From Kordia antarctica (GTDB lineage Bacteria; Bacteroidota; Bacteroidia; Flavobacteriales; Flavobacteriaceae), in contig NZ_CP019288.1 in the NCBI RefSeq assembly GCF_009901525.1, positions 3,191,501 to 3,255,500 of the forward strand: a stretch of 64,000 bases of DNA, written 5' to 3'. The stretch's first letter is position 1; each line of letters begins with the position of its first letter. Both the position numbers and the translations under genes were made by a program. Positions 17,754 through 26,443 of this stretch are shown in pieces. The notes beneath the pieces were generated by a model. That model was not told the DNA's origin. It was given only the letters and a program-made list of their open reading frames with translations, and ran no database searches.

Positions 17754-18344
17754 TTATTGAAAGTAATATTTCAATTTAGACCAAAAACTTGATTTGCCGT
17801 TGTTAGTTTCTGAGTATTTTAAACCTATTTTTGGAAATGCTCTTTCTTTGATATAATCCATAATCCAACTTTCGGCAAGAAGGACTAATTTTTTTCTTGA
17901 CTTTAATTCATTGGCGACTCTAGCAGCCATTTTAGATCGATTTTCAACTTCCTTTAACTTTATTTCTTTATCTATCAATTCACCTGAATTGTCATAGATG
18001 AGTACACAAAGAACTTCCACTAAAATAATGCGCTTGTGGTCAAGAATTTTATGATTATCTATTATATCTAAAATTAAATCTATATTTTTTTCTTCAGCTA
18101 ACATTAATTCTTCGTCCTGTTCTTCAAAAAATAAATCAATATTGTTTCCCCATTCCAGCATTAGTTCTTTATCAAATTCTGGCTTAGTTACTTGTGACGA
18201 AAGCCATTTTTTTTCGCCACATTTTGAGCATTTGGAATCCCAAACTTCCTTCGTGTCATATAAATCAAATGCAGCTTCTCGTTTTGTAAATCTAATTTCA
18301 TCCCTATTTCCACACTTACATATTTTAATCAATTTATATTTCAT
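17754..18344 (-). CDS. Hypothetical protein with zinc-ribbon-like N-terminus
   Basis: The protein has 196 residues. The first 45 contain CKCG (10-13) and CSKCGEKKW (about 39-47), a two-knuckle zinc-ribbon arrangement. The rest is helical, with an acidic duplicated segment ('EELMLEWGNNIDLFFEEQDEELMLAEEKNIDLI' written in two overlapping pieces) and a basic C-terminus. No catalytic motif or membrane segment was recognised. It is on the same strand as and downstream of the ion channel gene, 39 bp apart. Confidence 0.6.
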   Translation of the reverse strand: MKYKLIKICKCGNRDEIRFTKREAAFDLYDTKEVWDSKCSKCGEKKWLSSQVTKPEFDKELMLEWGNNIDLFFEEQDEELMLAEEKNIDLILDIIDNHKILDHKRIILVEVLCVLIYDNSGELIDKEIKLKEVENRSKMAARVANELKSRKKLVLLAESWIMDYIKERAFPKIGLKYSETNNGKSSFWSKLKYYFQ

Positions 18345-18383
18345 GATCTAAATTCTTTTGAAAAGACATCCAAAACAAACTAT

Positions 18384-19436
18384 CTACACAATTAATGACA
18401 TATAAAGTACAATCATTATAAGAGCATATACAATTGGAAACAAATACCTAAAGTATTTTAGTAGCGGAATTTTATCTCCTTTATCTTCTTCTCCATTAAT
18501 TCTATGATTTATAATCACGGCTACTATCCCTAAAAAGATAAAAATATAACCCACAATAATTACGTATTCGATAAAGGTATTGTACGGAAGTTTTGGTAAG
18601 ATGGATGCAGAATAGAAATTAAACGCAACAACCGTTAACATTAACGTAAATCCGACACCAATTTGAGATCCAAATTCTTTGATCCAAAAAATAGAGAACG
18701 ATGCCAAAATGATAATCAACAATGGAAATAGTACCTGCCATTCGTAATATCCGGAAAGCCTTTGCGCTTTGATTTCAAAGATGACTCTGGAGTATGAATT
18801 CTTTTCAGAATTTATACTGTCATCCATGTATTTATAGGTTTTTGTTACAACATGTGCATCACTATTTACAAACTCCCAATCTTCTCCAAGATAGTCCTCG
18901 TGATCTTTTTCTAGAAATAACTTAGGATTCGTAAAAACAATTTTTTTGCTCCCATAAGAAAACGCCTCAATAGCCACTTGGTACACTTGCGAATCGAAAG
19001 GAAATTTCTTAAAATCCATATTTGTGCTGCATGTGGCAAAAAAACGTTCTTCGTATTCGATAATTCCATCAGAATAAATTTCAATACGAATATTTGGCAC
19101 TTCTCTACTGCCTTGAACATTTATAAGTTCGAATGCAGGAATCCATAAGTCGCTATTTATGAGTTCTCGTGCTTTATCATTTTCAAAAACTATTGAATTT
19201 GCCGTGGAGTCTTTAAGATAAGATATGGCTTCTTCATTTTTCCAAGTGTACATAAAATAACCGTCAATTTGATACGTTTCCTGTACCGAATTTATATTGT
19301 AAATTTTATTAATCCGTAAGTTAACAGAAACTTCCAACGGTTCTTTTTCTGTTGAAATAGTGTGATGCTGCCTTGCAAATAATTGTACAGATACGAACAA
19401 TATAAAGATGCAAAGGATACTTTTGGGAAATTTCAT
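18384..19436 (-). CDS. Pentameric ligand-gated ion channel (Cys-loop receptor family)
   Basis: The protein has 350 residues with signal peptide 1-21. The ligand-binding beta domain spans about 28-225; its loop reads 'CSTNMDFKKFPFDSQVY' (136-152), containing the family FPFD signature (145-148). As in other bacterial members there is no second loop cysteine. Four membrane helices follow: M1 about 233-252 (with the conserved Pro after 'QVLF'), pore-lining M2 about 257-275, M3 288-310, M4 330-350. It resembles GLIC/ELIC-type channels. Ligand and ion selectivity cannot be read from sequence. Confidence 0.88.
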   Translation of the reverse strand: MKFPKSILCIFILFVSVQLFARQHHTISTEKEPLEVSVNLRINKIYNINSVQETYQIDGYFMYTWKNEEAISYLKDSTANSIVFENDKARELINSDLWIPAFELINVQGSREVPNIRIEIYSDGIIEYEERFFATCSTNMDFKKFPFDSQVYQVAIEAFSYGSKKIVFTNPKLFLEKDHEDYLGEDWEFVNSDAHVVTKTYKYMDDSINSEKNSYSRVIFEIKAQRLSGYYEWQVLFPLLIIILASFSIFWIKEFGSQIGVGFTLMLTVVAFNFYSASILPKLPYNTFIEYVIIVGYIFIFLGIVAVIINHRINGEEDKGDKIPLLKYFRYLFPIVYALIMIVLYMSLIV

Positions 19437-19565
19437 TTAGTAATTGTTGTGTGTTTTAAACACTAAATTTAGTAAATACATATTTAATAAAAAATTCTTG
19501 CAAATTTTCGTAAGTAGGCTTTTACAAACGCATCTCTAACAAGAATTTCTGAGAGTTTTATGATA

Positions 19566-19840
19566 ATTAACGTGAATTCGATATAAAATTTCAGAGTGTT
19601 TTTTTTGTCTTTTCCGCAGTATAGCAGGGATTTTTCGTTAAGAATTTTCGAATCCTTGGAGAAAATTTAGAAAAATTCATGCGGTTTTAGTTTTTTTCAA
19701 AAAGAAAAACTAAAAATACCTCTGGAAAAGCGCACTTTCTTTTGTTTCTTTTCTTTGTGCGAACAAAGAAAACGAAAATCAAATACTTAGCACTTATTTT
19801 AAAAATATGCTGAAAATTTTATATCGAATTCAGGTTAATT
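19566..19840. mobile_element. Composite repeat element with ~28-bp terminal inverted repeats
   Basis: The outer ends AATTAAC-TGAATTCGATATAAAATTT-CAG and its complement (19566-19594 and 19810-19840, differing by one substitution and one inserted T) enclose about 215 bp. The inner part 19605-19783 is about 85-90% similar (by eye) to the reverse complement of 63097-63276. The core has two hairpins, one being TTTTCTTTGT/ACAAAGAAAA. No ORF is present. The remaining sequence up to 20065 is AT-rich and holds only the terminator hairpins. Confidence 0.6.
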
Positions 19841-19982
19841 AAATCTTATGCTATTGTTATACGCTTAGTCATTTTAAAACTTAAATAAAGCTTACGCTGA
19901 AAATAGTTAATTCAGAATTTATGAATGTGCAGTAAAAAATATCATTCCCATGAAAATGGAAATCTACTCTGAAACACTACAG

Positions 19983-20037
19983 ATTCCTGCCTACGCAGGA
20001 ATGAAAAAGCCCAAACACATTACATGTTTGGGCTTTT
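19983..20037 (-). terminator. Terminator hairpins downstream of the 1328-aa subtilase
   Basis: Two inverted repeats lie side by side: ATTCCTGC / GCAGGAAT, and AAAAGCCCAAACA / TGTTTGGGCTTTT (13-bp perfect stem, 20005-20037). Read on the minus strand, the second ends in TTTTT and should terminate the subtilase transcript. Confidence 0.8.
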
Positions 20038-20065
20038 AAGCATTCTTTATTTACTAGTTTGGGTA

Positions 20066-23000
20066 TTATTCTTTAATAAACTTCTTCGTTACAGTTTTTG
20101 ATTCTGCTTCGATTTGAATCATATAAACTCCACTTTGTAATCTTTCAACATTAATAGTTCCAGAACCAATTTTTCCTTTCGCTACTTGTTGTCCCATGAT
20201 GTTAGTTATGGTATAATTTGCATCATTTTCCAACGTTCTAACATTTAATACGCCTCCTTTTACAGGATTAGGATAAATCTGAACTTCAAACGATGCTCCA
20301 AGAGTATCATCGCTAGTTGTTGCATATCGTGTATCGTTCGTAGACGTTGTAGCTACCAAACAGAAGTTTGTAGTTTCAGATGTTGTAAATGAACCGCCTG
20401 AAGCTAAGGTTGCTCCACTAGTACTATTTGTAAGTGTAAACGAACCATTTCCATAAGAACAGCAAATTCCATCACCATACGCATCTGTAATAGTAAAGTC
20501 ATAACATCCATCATCTAAACAACCAACAGCAATATTTAATGTTGATCCGTCTGCTTGAGAAGCGTATGTTCCGCCTGAAGCAACAACGACTCCTCCACTA
20601 TTTGTAATTTCCCAACTTGTTTCTTCAGGATAATTATCAAAAGTAATTGATAAGGAAACATCAGAACATGAAGTTCCGCCACCACTTGTAGTAAGGCTTA
20701 CATCATCTATTGCAATATCTGCTTGCCAAGTAGAACCTGTAGTTCTGTTAAATCGTAGTTGTACACTTCCACCAACATATGCTGCTAAATCTACACTTGC
20801 AGATAACCAAGAATTTCCTTTATTTCCTGTTTGGCTCCATAAGGATGTCCATGAAGCTCCGTTGTCATCACTTGCTTCCAATAAAATACTTCCCATATCA
20901 GCTGCTCCATACATGTGATATTTAAAATCGAATGTAGCTTGCGTTGCTGCACTTAAGTCAAAACAAGGAGAATTTAAAATCGCTTGTTTTGTTGGAAAGC
21001 CAGCACTTCCTGATGCTTCAACGTATACATAATATGTTCCTTGAGAAGCACTAGCTGGTCCTGTATTGCTTGAAGGTGTTCCAGAAGCATCAACTATCCA
21101 GTCAATATCATCTGCGCTAGATTGTGTCCATCCGCCTAACGTATTTTCAAATCCTTCAGTATAAGGGAATGATGTTATTCCTCCTGAACAACTTCCTGTA
21201 CTAGGTGCTGTAACAATTACGGTTCTTGAAACTTGTGTTGCTGCATTTCCTGCTGCATCACTTACATTATAATTTAATATATACGTTCCTGCAGTATTTG
21301 TATTCACAGAACCTGTTACTACAATACTTGATGTTAAGTTTCCATCTACGTTATCTGTTGCCGTTGCGCCAGGATCTGTAAACGAATCTCCGACAGTTAA
21401 GTTCATCGTTGCCGAACCAGTTAATGTAATTACTGGTGCTGTTCCATCAGATACATTTACTGTTCTACTCACTTGTATTGCTGCGTTTCCTGCTGCATCA
21501 CTTACATTGTAGTTTAATGTATATGTTCCAACTGCATTGGTATTTACCGAACCAGTTACTGCAATACTTGATGTTAAGTTTCCATCTACGTTATCTGTTG
21601 CCGTTGCTCCTGGATCTGTAAATGAGTCTCCTACGTTTAAGTTCATCGTTGCTGAACCAGTTAATGTAATTACTGGCGATGTTGTATCAGCTGCTCCGCT
21701 TGTAATATTTACAGTATAATCTTCAACTTCTCCATAAGAGAACGATTCACACGCTGTTGGTATTGCATTATATTTTAAAGATACTCGCATACGTGTAGCT
21801 CCATTTGTTGCAGAAGATGGTACTGTAAAAGAACCACTTACAGGAGTTGTTTGTGTAGCAGCTTGTGTCCAAACTTGTTCTCCAGCATCGCTAAAGTCTC
21901 CATCTTGATTGTAATCAATCCAAACACTATATCCTTCACTATATACAGTTCCTGACCAAGTTGGCGTTACTGTAATTGTTTGTGATGTATTTTTTGCTAA
22001 AGAAGTAGAAACAGAAGTATGATCTGCATAACCACCGGCCGAAGCTCCTGTGCTATTATCTATACTTCCAAGTTGTACTCTACTAATATATTCATCGGCT
22101 ACACTATTTCCATTAGAAGCGCAATAATTTAATTGTACTTCCGTAGTTGTAAAGTTCACAGACGCACTGTATGACGAGTTTCCACTTGTACATTTGCTAC
22201 GAACTTGCACTTCATATTGTGTAGTTAATGTTAATCCTGTTAATGTTGTAGATGACCCAGAAACTGCATTTGTTGTCCAAGTAGAACTTCCAGTTGCTCT
22301 GTATCGTACGTCATATGTTGCCGCAGGAACTGCTGTCCAAGAAACAGTTGCTTGCGAATCTGTTACTCCAGTTACTGAAACTCCTGTTGGTGTAGTTGCA
22401 TTACAAACTACTGGTGTTCCTGTTAATCCAGTTACAATTAGTGAGAAGTTTTGACTTCCGCCAACTAAAGATCCTTTGTTTGTTACCGTAATTGTATACG
22501 TTCCAGATGCTCCAGAAACGTCCACTCTTTCATACGGATCTACCACATTATCTCCTTGTCCATTCGTCGTAACTCCTGTCAATCTCCACGGAGTGTGTGT
22601 TGTTCCACTTTTGGTAACTCTTATATCTAAATCATTTACTAAAACTGGTGTTGAAGAGTTTACAGTTGTATTAGCCGTTCCTGCACGATCTGTCCAAGAA
22701 ATAGATGCTAGTAATGGGTTTATTCCATCAGAATCAACAGTAATTGTATACGTTTGACCAGAAGTCAAGGTCAATTCTTCAATTTTAGATTCGTTTCCAT
22801 CACTTGTAATTACCTCAGCAGCTTTTTTTGTATTCATTAATCCCCATCCAAAAATAGCGTCAGGTCCGTTAGATCCTGCGTCATCTGCTGTATGTAAAGC
22901 CAACCCTTTTAAAGTTGCTGCTTTCATAAATGAACCGTTTGTATTATTAGCATGTTGTTGTAATAATAATAATGATCCTGCTACGTTTGGTGAAGCCATT

Positions 23001-24052
23001 GATGTTCCTGTAATAGAGTTGTATGCTGTATCACTACTTTCATACGTAGAATATACCGAAGTTCCGTTTCCAGTAATATCTGGTTTAATACGGTAATCAT
23101 CCGTTGGTCCTTCACTACTACTACTATTTATGGTTACCGAAACTAAGTTTCCACTTCCGTCAATATTTGCATCATTTGCATTGGCAACTACTAAATTATT
23201 TTTTGATGTAGAATGTCCTGTTAACTTATCATAAGAACTATTTCCGTCTAAAGGACTTCCATTATATCCATTTTGATTTCCATCATTTCCTGCAGCTACT
23301 ACCATTAAAAAGTTTGGTGCGTTGAATAATATTTCATCCCAATCACGAGATTCTGTAATATATCCTCCAAAATAATGATCAGGAACTAAATCACCTCTAA
23401 AACCATAGGAATGATTAGAGATTAACATTCCGCTAGATGCTGCTGAAGTTGCTTCTGCTAAATCACTATTCCAGTCATATCCGACTGCACTTGCATGTGG
23501 CGCCATTCCTTTTGAATTCGCAACCACTCCAGAAGCCATAATCGTTCCTGTAACGTGTGCTGAGTGATAGTGTAATGTTGTTGTTCCGTCACCAATAGAA
23601 AATCTATTCGTTCCTCCAGCTCCATCATATTCTTGATGCGAAGTTCTTGCCAAACCACCATCCCAAACGTGTGCAGTCATGTTTTGTCCCATAAGGTTCA
23701 ATCCTAATGAACCTCCACTATTTAAATGATCTGCTCGTGTTGATTTTGCTGCCGCTACATTAAATGTTGTGTAATATACAGGCGTTCCGTCTGGAGTAAC
23801 TTTTTGTAGTTCAATTAAAGTTCCGTCTGCTAGAGTTTTTCTAATGTCCCAACCGTTTTGTTGAGCAAGTCTTACAGCTTTTTGCTTTTCTTGCACTTGT
23901 GACGCTGTAAATGTGTTTTCTAATTCTCCTAGTTTCTGAACATCATATTGGCTTACTATTTTCTGCTTTTCAGCATCAGTTTGTCCAAATGAAGTTTGTG
24001 CGAAAAACATTCCGAGGGCTAATATGCCCATTGAAAAGTACTTTTGTTTCAT
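20066..24052 (-). CDS. Secreted multidomain S8 subtilase with T9SS sorting domain
   Basis: The protein has 1328 residues with signal peptide 1-24. The subtilase domain is about 95-420, with Asp in 'AHVWDGG', His in 'YHSAHVTGT' and Ser in 'GTSMASPNVAGS'. Next come a P-domain-like beta region, a fibronectin III domain (about 560-640), a GEVED domain ('FSYGEVEDYTV'), two nearly identical DUF5011/HYR-like repeats starting 'PVITLTGSATMNL', a MAM-like domain ('ASQGTYYVYVEASG'), and a Cys-containing module ('DAYGDGICCSYGNGSF') also found in the 45206-47515 metalloprotease. It ends with the T9SS type A domain ('IYPNPVKGGVLNVRT', 'GVYMIQIEAESKTVTKKFIKE'). It is predicted to be exported through T9SS and to degrade extracellular protein. 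Confidence 0.95.
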   Translation of the reverse strand: MKQKYFSMGILALGMFFAQTSFGQTDAEKQKIVSQYDVQKLGELENTFTASQVQEKQKAVRLAQQNGWDIRKTLADGTLIELQKVTPDGTPVYYTTFNVAAAKSTRADHLNSGGSLGLNLMGQNMTAHVWDGGLARTSHQEYDGAGGTNRFSIGDGTTTLHYHSAHVTGTIMASGVVANSKGMAPHASAVGYDWNSDLAEATSAASSGMLISNHSYGFRGDLVPDHYFGGYITESRDWDEILFNAPNFLMVVAAGNDGNQNGYNGSPLDGNSSYDKLTGHSTSKNNLVVANANDANIDGSGNLVSVTINSSSSEGPTDDYRIKPDITGNGTSVYSTYESSDTAYNSITGTSMASPNVAGSLLLLQQHANNTNGSFMKAATLKGLALHTADDAGSNGPDAIFGWGLMNTKKAAEVITSDGNESKIEELTLTSGQTYTITVDSDGINPLLASISWTDRAGTANTTVNSSTPVLVNDLDIRVTKSGTTHTPWRLTGVTTNGQGDNVVDPYERVDVSGASGTYTITVTNKGSLVGGSQNFSLIVTGLTGTPVVCNATTPTGVSVTGVTDSQATVSWTAVPAATYDVRYRATGSSTWTTNAVSGSSTTLTGLTLTTQYEVQVRSKCTSGNSSYSASVNFTTTEVQLNYCASNGNSVADEYISRVQLGSIDNSTGASAGGYADHTSVSTSLAKNTSQTITVTPTWSGTVYSEGYSVWIDYNQDGDFSDAGEQVWTQAATQTTPVSGSFTVPSSATNGATRMRVSLKYNAIPTACESFSYGEVEDYTVNITSGAADTTSPVITLTGSATMNLNVGDSFTDPGATATDNVDGNLTSSIAVTGSVNTNAVGTYTLNYNVSDAAGNAAIQVSRTVNVSDGTAPVITLTGSATMNLTVGDSFTDPGATATDNVDGNLTSSIVVTGSVNTNTAGTYILNYNVSDAAGNAATQVSRTVIVTAPSTGSCSGGITSFPYTEGFENTLGGWTQSSADDIDWIVDASGTPSSNTGPASASQGTYYVYVEASGSAGFPTKQAILNSPCFDLSAATQATFDFKYHMYGAADMGSILLEASDDNGASWTSLWSQTGNKGNSWLSASVDLAAYVGGSVQLRFNRTTGSTWQADIAIDDVSLTTSGGGTSCSDVSLSITFDNYPEETSWEITNSGGVVVASGGTYASQADGSTLNIAVGCLDDGCYDFTITDAYGDGICCSYGNGSFTLTNSTSGATLASGGSFTTSETTNFCLVATTSTNDTRYATTSDDTLGASFEVQIYPNPVKGGVLNVRTLENDANYTITNIMGQQVAKGKIGSGTINVERLQSGVYMIQIEAESKTVTKKFIKE

Positions 24053-24085
24053 AATTGGTTGGTTATTTGGTTATAAAAAGTTTTA

Positions 24086-24101
24086 ACGAAAACGTTTTCG
24101 T
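24086..24101. promoter_or_regulatory. Perfect palindrome upstream of the subtilase
   Basis: ACGAAAACGTTTTCGT is a 16-bp perfect palindrome 34 bp before the subtilase start codon. The GAAAACGTTTTC centre looks like LacI-family operators. A half-like 'TGAAAACGTATC' occurs upstream of the 47515 metalloprotease. Confidence 0.45.
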
Positions 24102-24146
24102 AAAAATCAATTAAAATTTAAAAGACTTTCATTAAAACACCGCAAA

Positions 24147-24203
24147 GTGTTAAATTTTAACTAATTTTCTATGAAATTATCGTTTTTTTCGATGAAATAC
24201 ACT
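24147..24203 (-). promoter_or_regulatory. Upstream element shared by T9SS peptidase genes, copy 1
   Basis: This segment (GTGTTAAA-TTTTA ... TTTTTTTCGATGAAATACAC) aligns with 47585-47640 and more weakly with 44355-44410, each at a similar distance (about 70-150 bp) upstream of a T9SS-exported peptidase gene on the same strand. Confidence 0.45.
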
Positions 24204-24258
24204 CTTTTGTCTAAAAATCTTATCTATTTCTCAGTATCCTAAATTCATTTCGTTTGCG

Positions 24259-24266
24259 TACTTTTG
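24259..24266 (+). promoter_or_regulatory. -7 box of ABC ATPase promoter
   Basis: TACTTTTG fits TAnnTTTG and ends only 4 bp before the ATG at 24271. Transcription from it would give a leaderless or nearly leaderless mRNA. Confidence 0.45.
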
Positions 24267-24270
24267 AATA

Positions 24271-25941
24271 ATGAGTTCGCTATTAGATATACAAAACTTA
24301 ACTATCTCATTTAAAGGAAACGAAGTGATTCATGGAATTTCGTATACGTTACATCCAAATGAAATTTTAGGAATTGTTGGCGAGTCTGGTAGCGGAAAAT
24401 CAGTTTCTTCATTGGCTATTTTAGGCTTATTGCCGAAAAAACATACAGAGATTTCTGGTGCTATTTTATATGAAGATCAAAACTTAGTTTCACTTCGAAA
24501 TAAGGAATTTCAACGGGTACGCGGGAATGAAATTTCGATGATTTTCCAAGAACCTATGAGTTCTTTAAATCCGTCAATGACGTGTGGCAAACAGGTTGAA
24601 GAAGTATTGTTACAACACAAATATAGTACTCGGAAAGCTGCAAAGTCTGAAGTATTGGCATTGTTTGAAAAAGTAAAATTGCCTAGAGTTGCACAAATGT
24701 ATGATTCGTATCCGCATCAATTGAGTGGCGGACAAAAGCAACGTGTTATGATTGCAATGGCAATTGCTTGTAAACCTAAAATTCTGATTGCTGACGAACC
24801 GACAACCGCTTTGGATGTAACGGTTCAAAAGGAAATTATTTTGTTGTTAAAAGAATTGCAACAGGAAAATCAAATGGGCATTATTTTTATCTCGCACGAT
24901 TTGGCATTGGTCAGTGAAATTGCCGATACTATTGTAGTAATGTATCAAGGAAATATTGTGGAACGTGGAGAAACGACTTCGTTATTTACCAATCCGCAGC
25001 ATGAATATACCAAAGCATTATTGAAATCAAAACCTTCGTTAGATGTTCGGCTACGAAAGCTTCCAACTATTCAAGATGTACTCGCAGGCACAGTTTCGGA
25101 TGCGGTTGTAACTTACGAAGAACGTAAAATTCACCACGAGACCATTTACGCGAAAGCGCCAATATTAGAAGTAAAAAATGTATCAAAATCATTTTATAGC
25201 AATGCGCGTCTGTTTGGCAAATCTACGGAAGTGAAAGCTGTCAATGACGTTAGTTTTTTAGTATACGAAGGCGAAACATTAGGTTTGGTAGGCGAATCAG
25301 GTTGCGGGAAATCTACGTTGGGAAATACTATTTTGCAGTTACACAAAGCAACCGCAGGACAAATTTTATATAAAGGTGAAGATATTACCAAGTTATCCAA
25401 ACGTGAAATTCGTGCGTTGCGAAAAGAGATTCAGATTATTTTTCAAGATCCTTTTGGCTCTCTAAACCCTAGAATTCCTGTCGGAAATGCTATTTTGGAG
25501 CCAATGAAAGTGCACGGTTTGTACGCCAATGATACAGAACGAAAAGAGAAAGTGTTAGAGTTGCTAGAACGTGTTGGTTTGGAAGCTTCGCATTATGGAA
25601 GATATCCGCATGAGTTTTCGGGCGGACAACGCCAACGAATTGGAATTGCGCGTACGATTGCGTTGCAACCAAAGTTGATTATTTGTGACGAATCGGTTTC
25701 TGCTTTAGATATTTCGGTGCAAGCACAAGTATTGAATTTACTGAATGAACTGAAAGATAATTTTGGTTTTACCTATATTTTTATCTCGCATGATTTGGCA
25801 GTTGTAAAGTATATTTCTGATCAATTGTTAGTGATGAATGACGGACGCGTTGAAGAATTAGGCGAAGCGGATGCAATTTATGCAAATCCAAAATCATTGT
25901 ATACACAAGCATTGATTGATGCGATTCCGAAAGGAATTTGA
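24271..25941 (+). CDS. Tandem ABC ATPase of a peptide/nickel-type importer (DppD-DppF fusion)
   Basis: The protein has 556 residues with two complete ABC cassettes: Walker A 'GESGSGKS' (about 39-46) and 'GESGCGKS' (about 345-352), signatures 'LSGGQKQR' and 'FSGGQRQR', Walker B 'ILIADEPT' and 'LIICDESV'. After each cassette lies an oligopeptide-type extension ('NPQHEYTKALLKSKP', 'NPKSLYTQALIDAIP'). It energises uptake of short peptides or similar solutes at the inner membrane. No permease or binding-protein genes are adjacent, so it must work with subunits encoded elsewhere. This pair is a single fused polypeptide, common in Bacteroidetes. Confidence 0.93.
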   Translation: MSSLLDIQNLTISFKGNEVIHGISYTLHPNEILGIVGESGSGKSVSSLAILGLLPKKHTEISGAILYEDQNLVSLRNKEFQRVRGNEISMIFQEPMSSLNPSMTCGKQVEEVLLQHKYSTRKAAKSEVLALFEKVKLPRVAQMYDSYPHQLSGGQKQRVMIAMAIACKPKILIADEPTTALDVTVQKEIILLLKELQQENQMGIIFISHDLALVSEIADTIVVMYQGNIVERGETTSLFTNPQHEYTKALLKSKPSLDVRLRKLPTIQDVLAGTVSDAVVTYEERKIHHETIYAKAPILEVKNVSKSFYSNARLFGKSTEVKAVNDVSFLVYEGETLGLVGESGCGKSTLGNTILQLHKATAGQILYKGEDITKLSKREIRALRKEIQIIFQDPFGSLNPRIPVGNAILEPMKVHGLYANDTERKEKVLELLERVGLEASHYGRYPHEFSGGQRQRIGIARTIALQPKLIICDESVSALDISVQAQVLNLLNELKDNFGFTYIFISHDLAVVKYISDQLLVMNDGRVEELGEADAIYANPKSLYTQALIDAIPKGI

Positions 25942-26023
25942 TGCTTCGACTTCGCTCAGCACAAGCCGCTATGATATTATTTTCTTTTTACTATCTTGTA
26001 TCTTTCAGAATTAAAAAAATATT

Positions 26024-26395
26024 ATGACAGAATATAAAGGTTGCAAAGAAATGACTGTTGATGAGTTTTTAACTATGGTTGAAAACAGTCCAGAACTAAA
26101 GAAGAAGTTTGAACAATTGGGACTTTCACAAGATGAAGAAGGGCTCAAAGTTGTTTTGAATTATTATGAACTTCTTACTAAAGAAGAGTTGGAGTTTTTA
26201 AAGAATGTTTTCAAAGATTTTTATCCTGGATCAGGAGACGAAAATGCTTCCTTTTTTGTGAAATTTAATAGTGATCCTAATGCTTTGACTTTTTGTGTGT
26301 CTAATGTAATTTGTGATTCTTGTCATAAACATTTATTAAACAGTAGAAAACATAAAGATCACTTAACATCTAATACTTTTGGTGCTGGAGATTGA
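26024..26395 (+). CDS. Small protein with weak Nif11-leader-like N-terminus
   Basis: The protein has 123 residues. The N-terminal part 'MTVDEFLTMVENSPELKKKFEQLGL' has the look of Nif11-type leader helices (x-FL-x3-x-P-EL-x-K-x), though similarity is weak. The C-terminal part has three Cys ('CVSNVICDSCHKHLL', with CDSC) and a final 'TFGAGD'. There is no signal peptide or catalytic motif. TATCTTTC (25999-26006) is a near-consensus -7 box. The methyltransferase gene follows 48 bp later on the same strand; a shared role is only a possibility. Confidence 0.5.
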   Translation: MTEYKGCKEMTVDEFLTMVENSPELKKKFEQLGLSQDEEGLKVVLNYYELLTKEELEFLKNVFKDFYPGSGDENASFFVKFNSDPNALTFCVSNVICDSCHKHLLNSRKHKDHLTSNTFGAGD

Positions 26396-26443
26396 TATAT
26401 ATTTTTCTTTACGCCACATTTGAAAAATATGTATCTTTAGAAA

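Noticed and set aside
21436-22757. Several plus-strand open frames of 60-93 codons inside the large subtilase
   Set aside because: They are antisense shadows of repetitive Thr/Val/Ser-rich coding sequence, with no independent signals.
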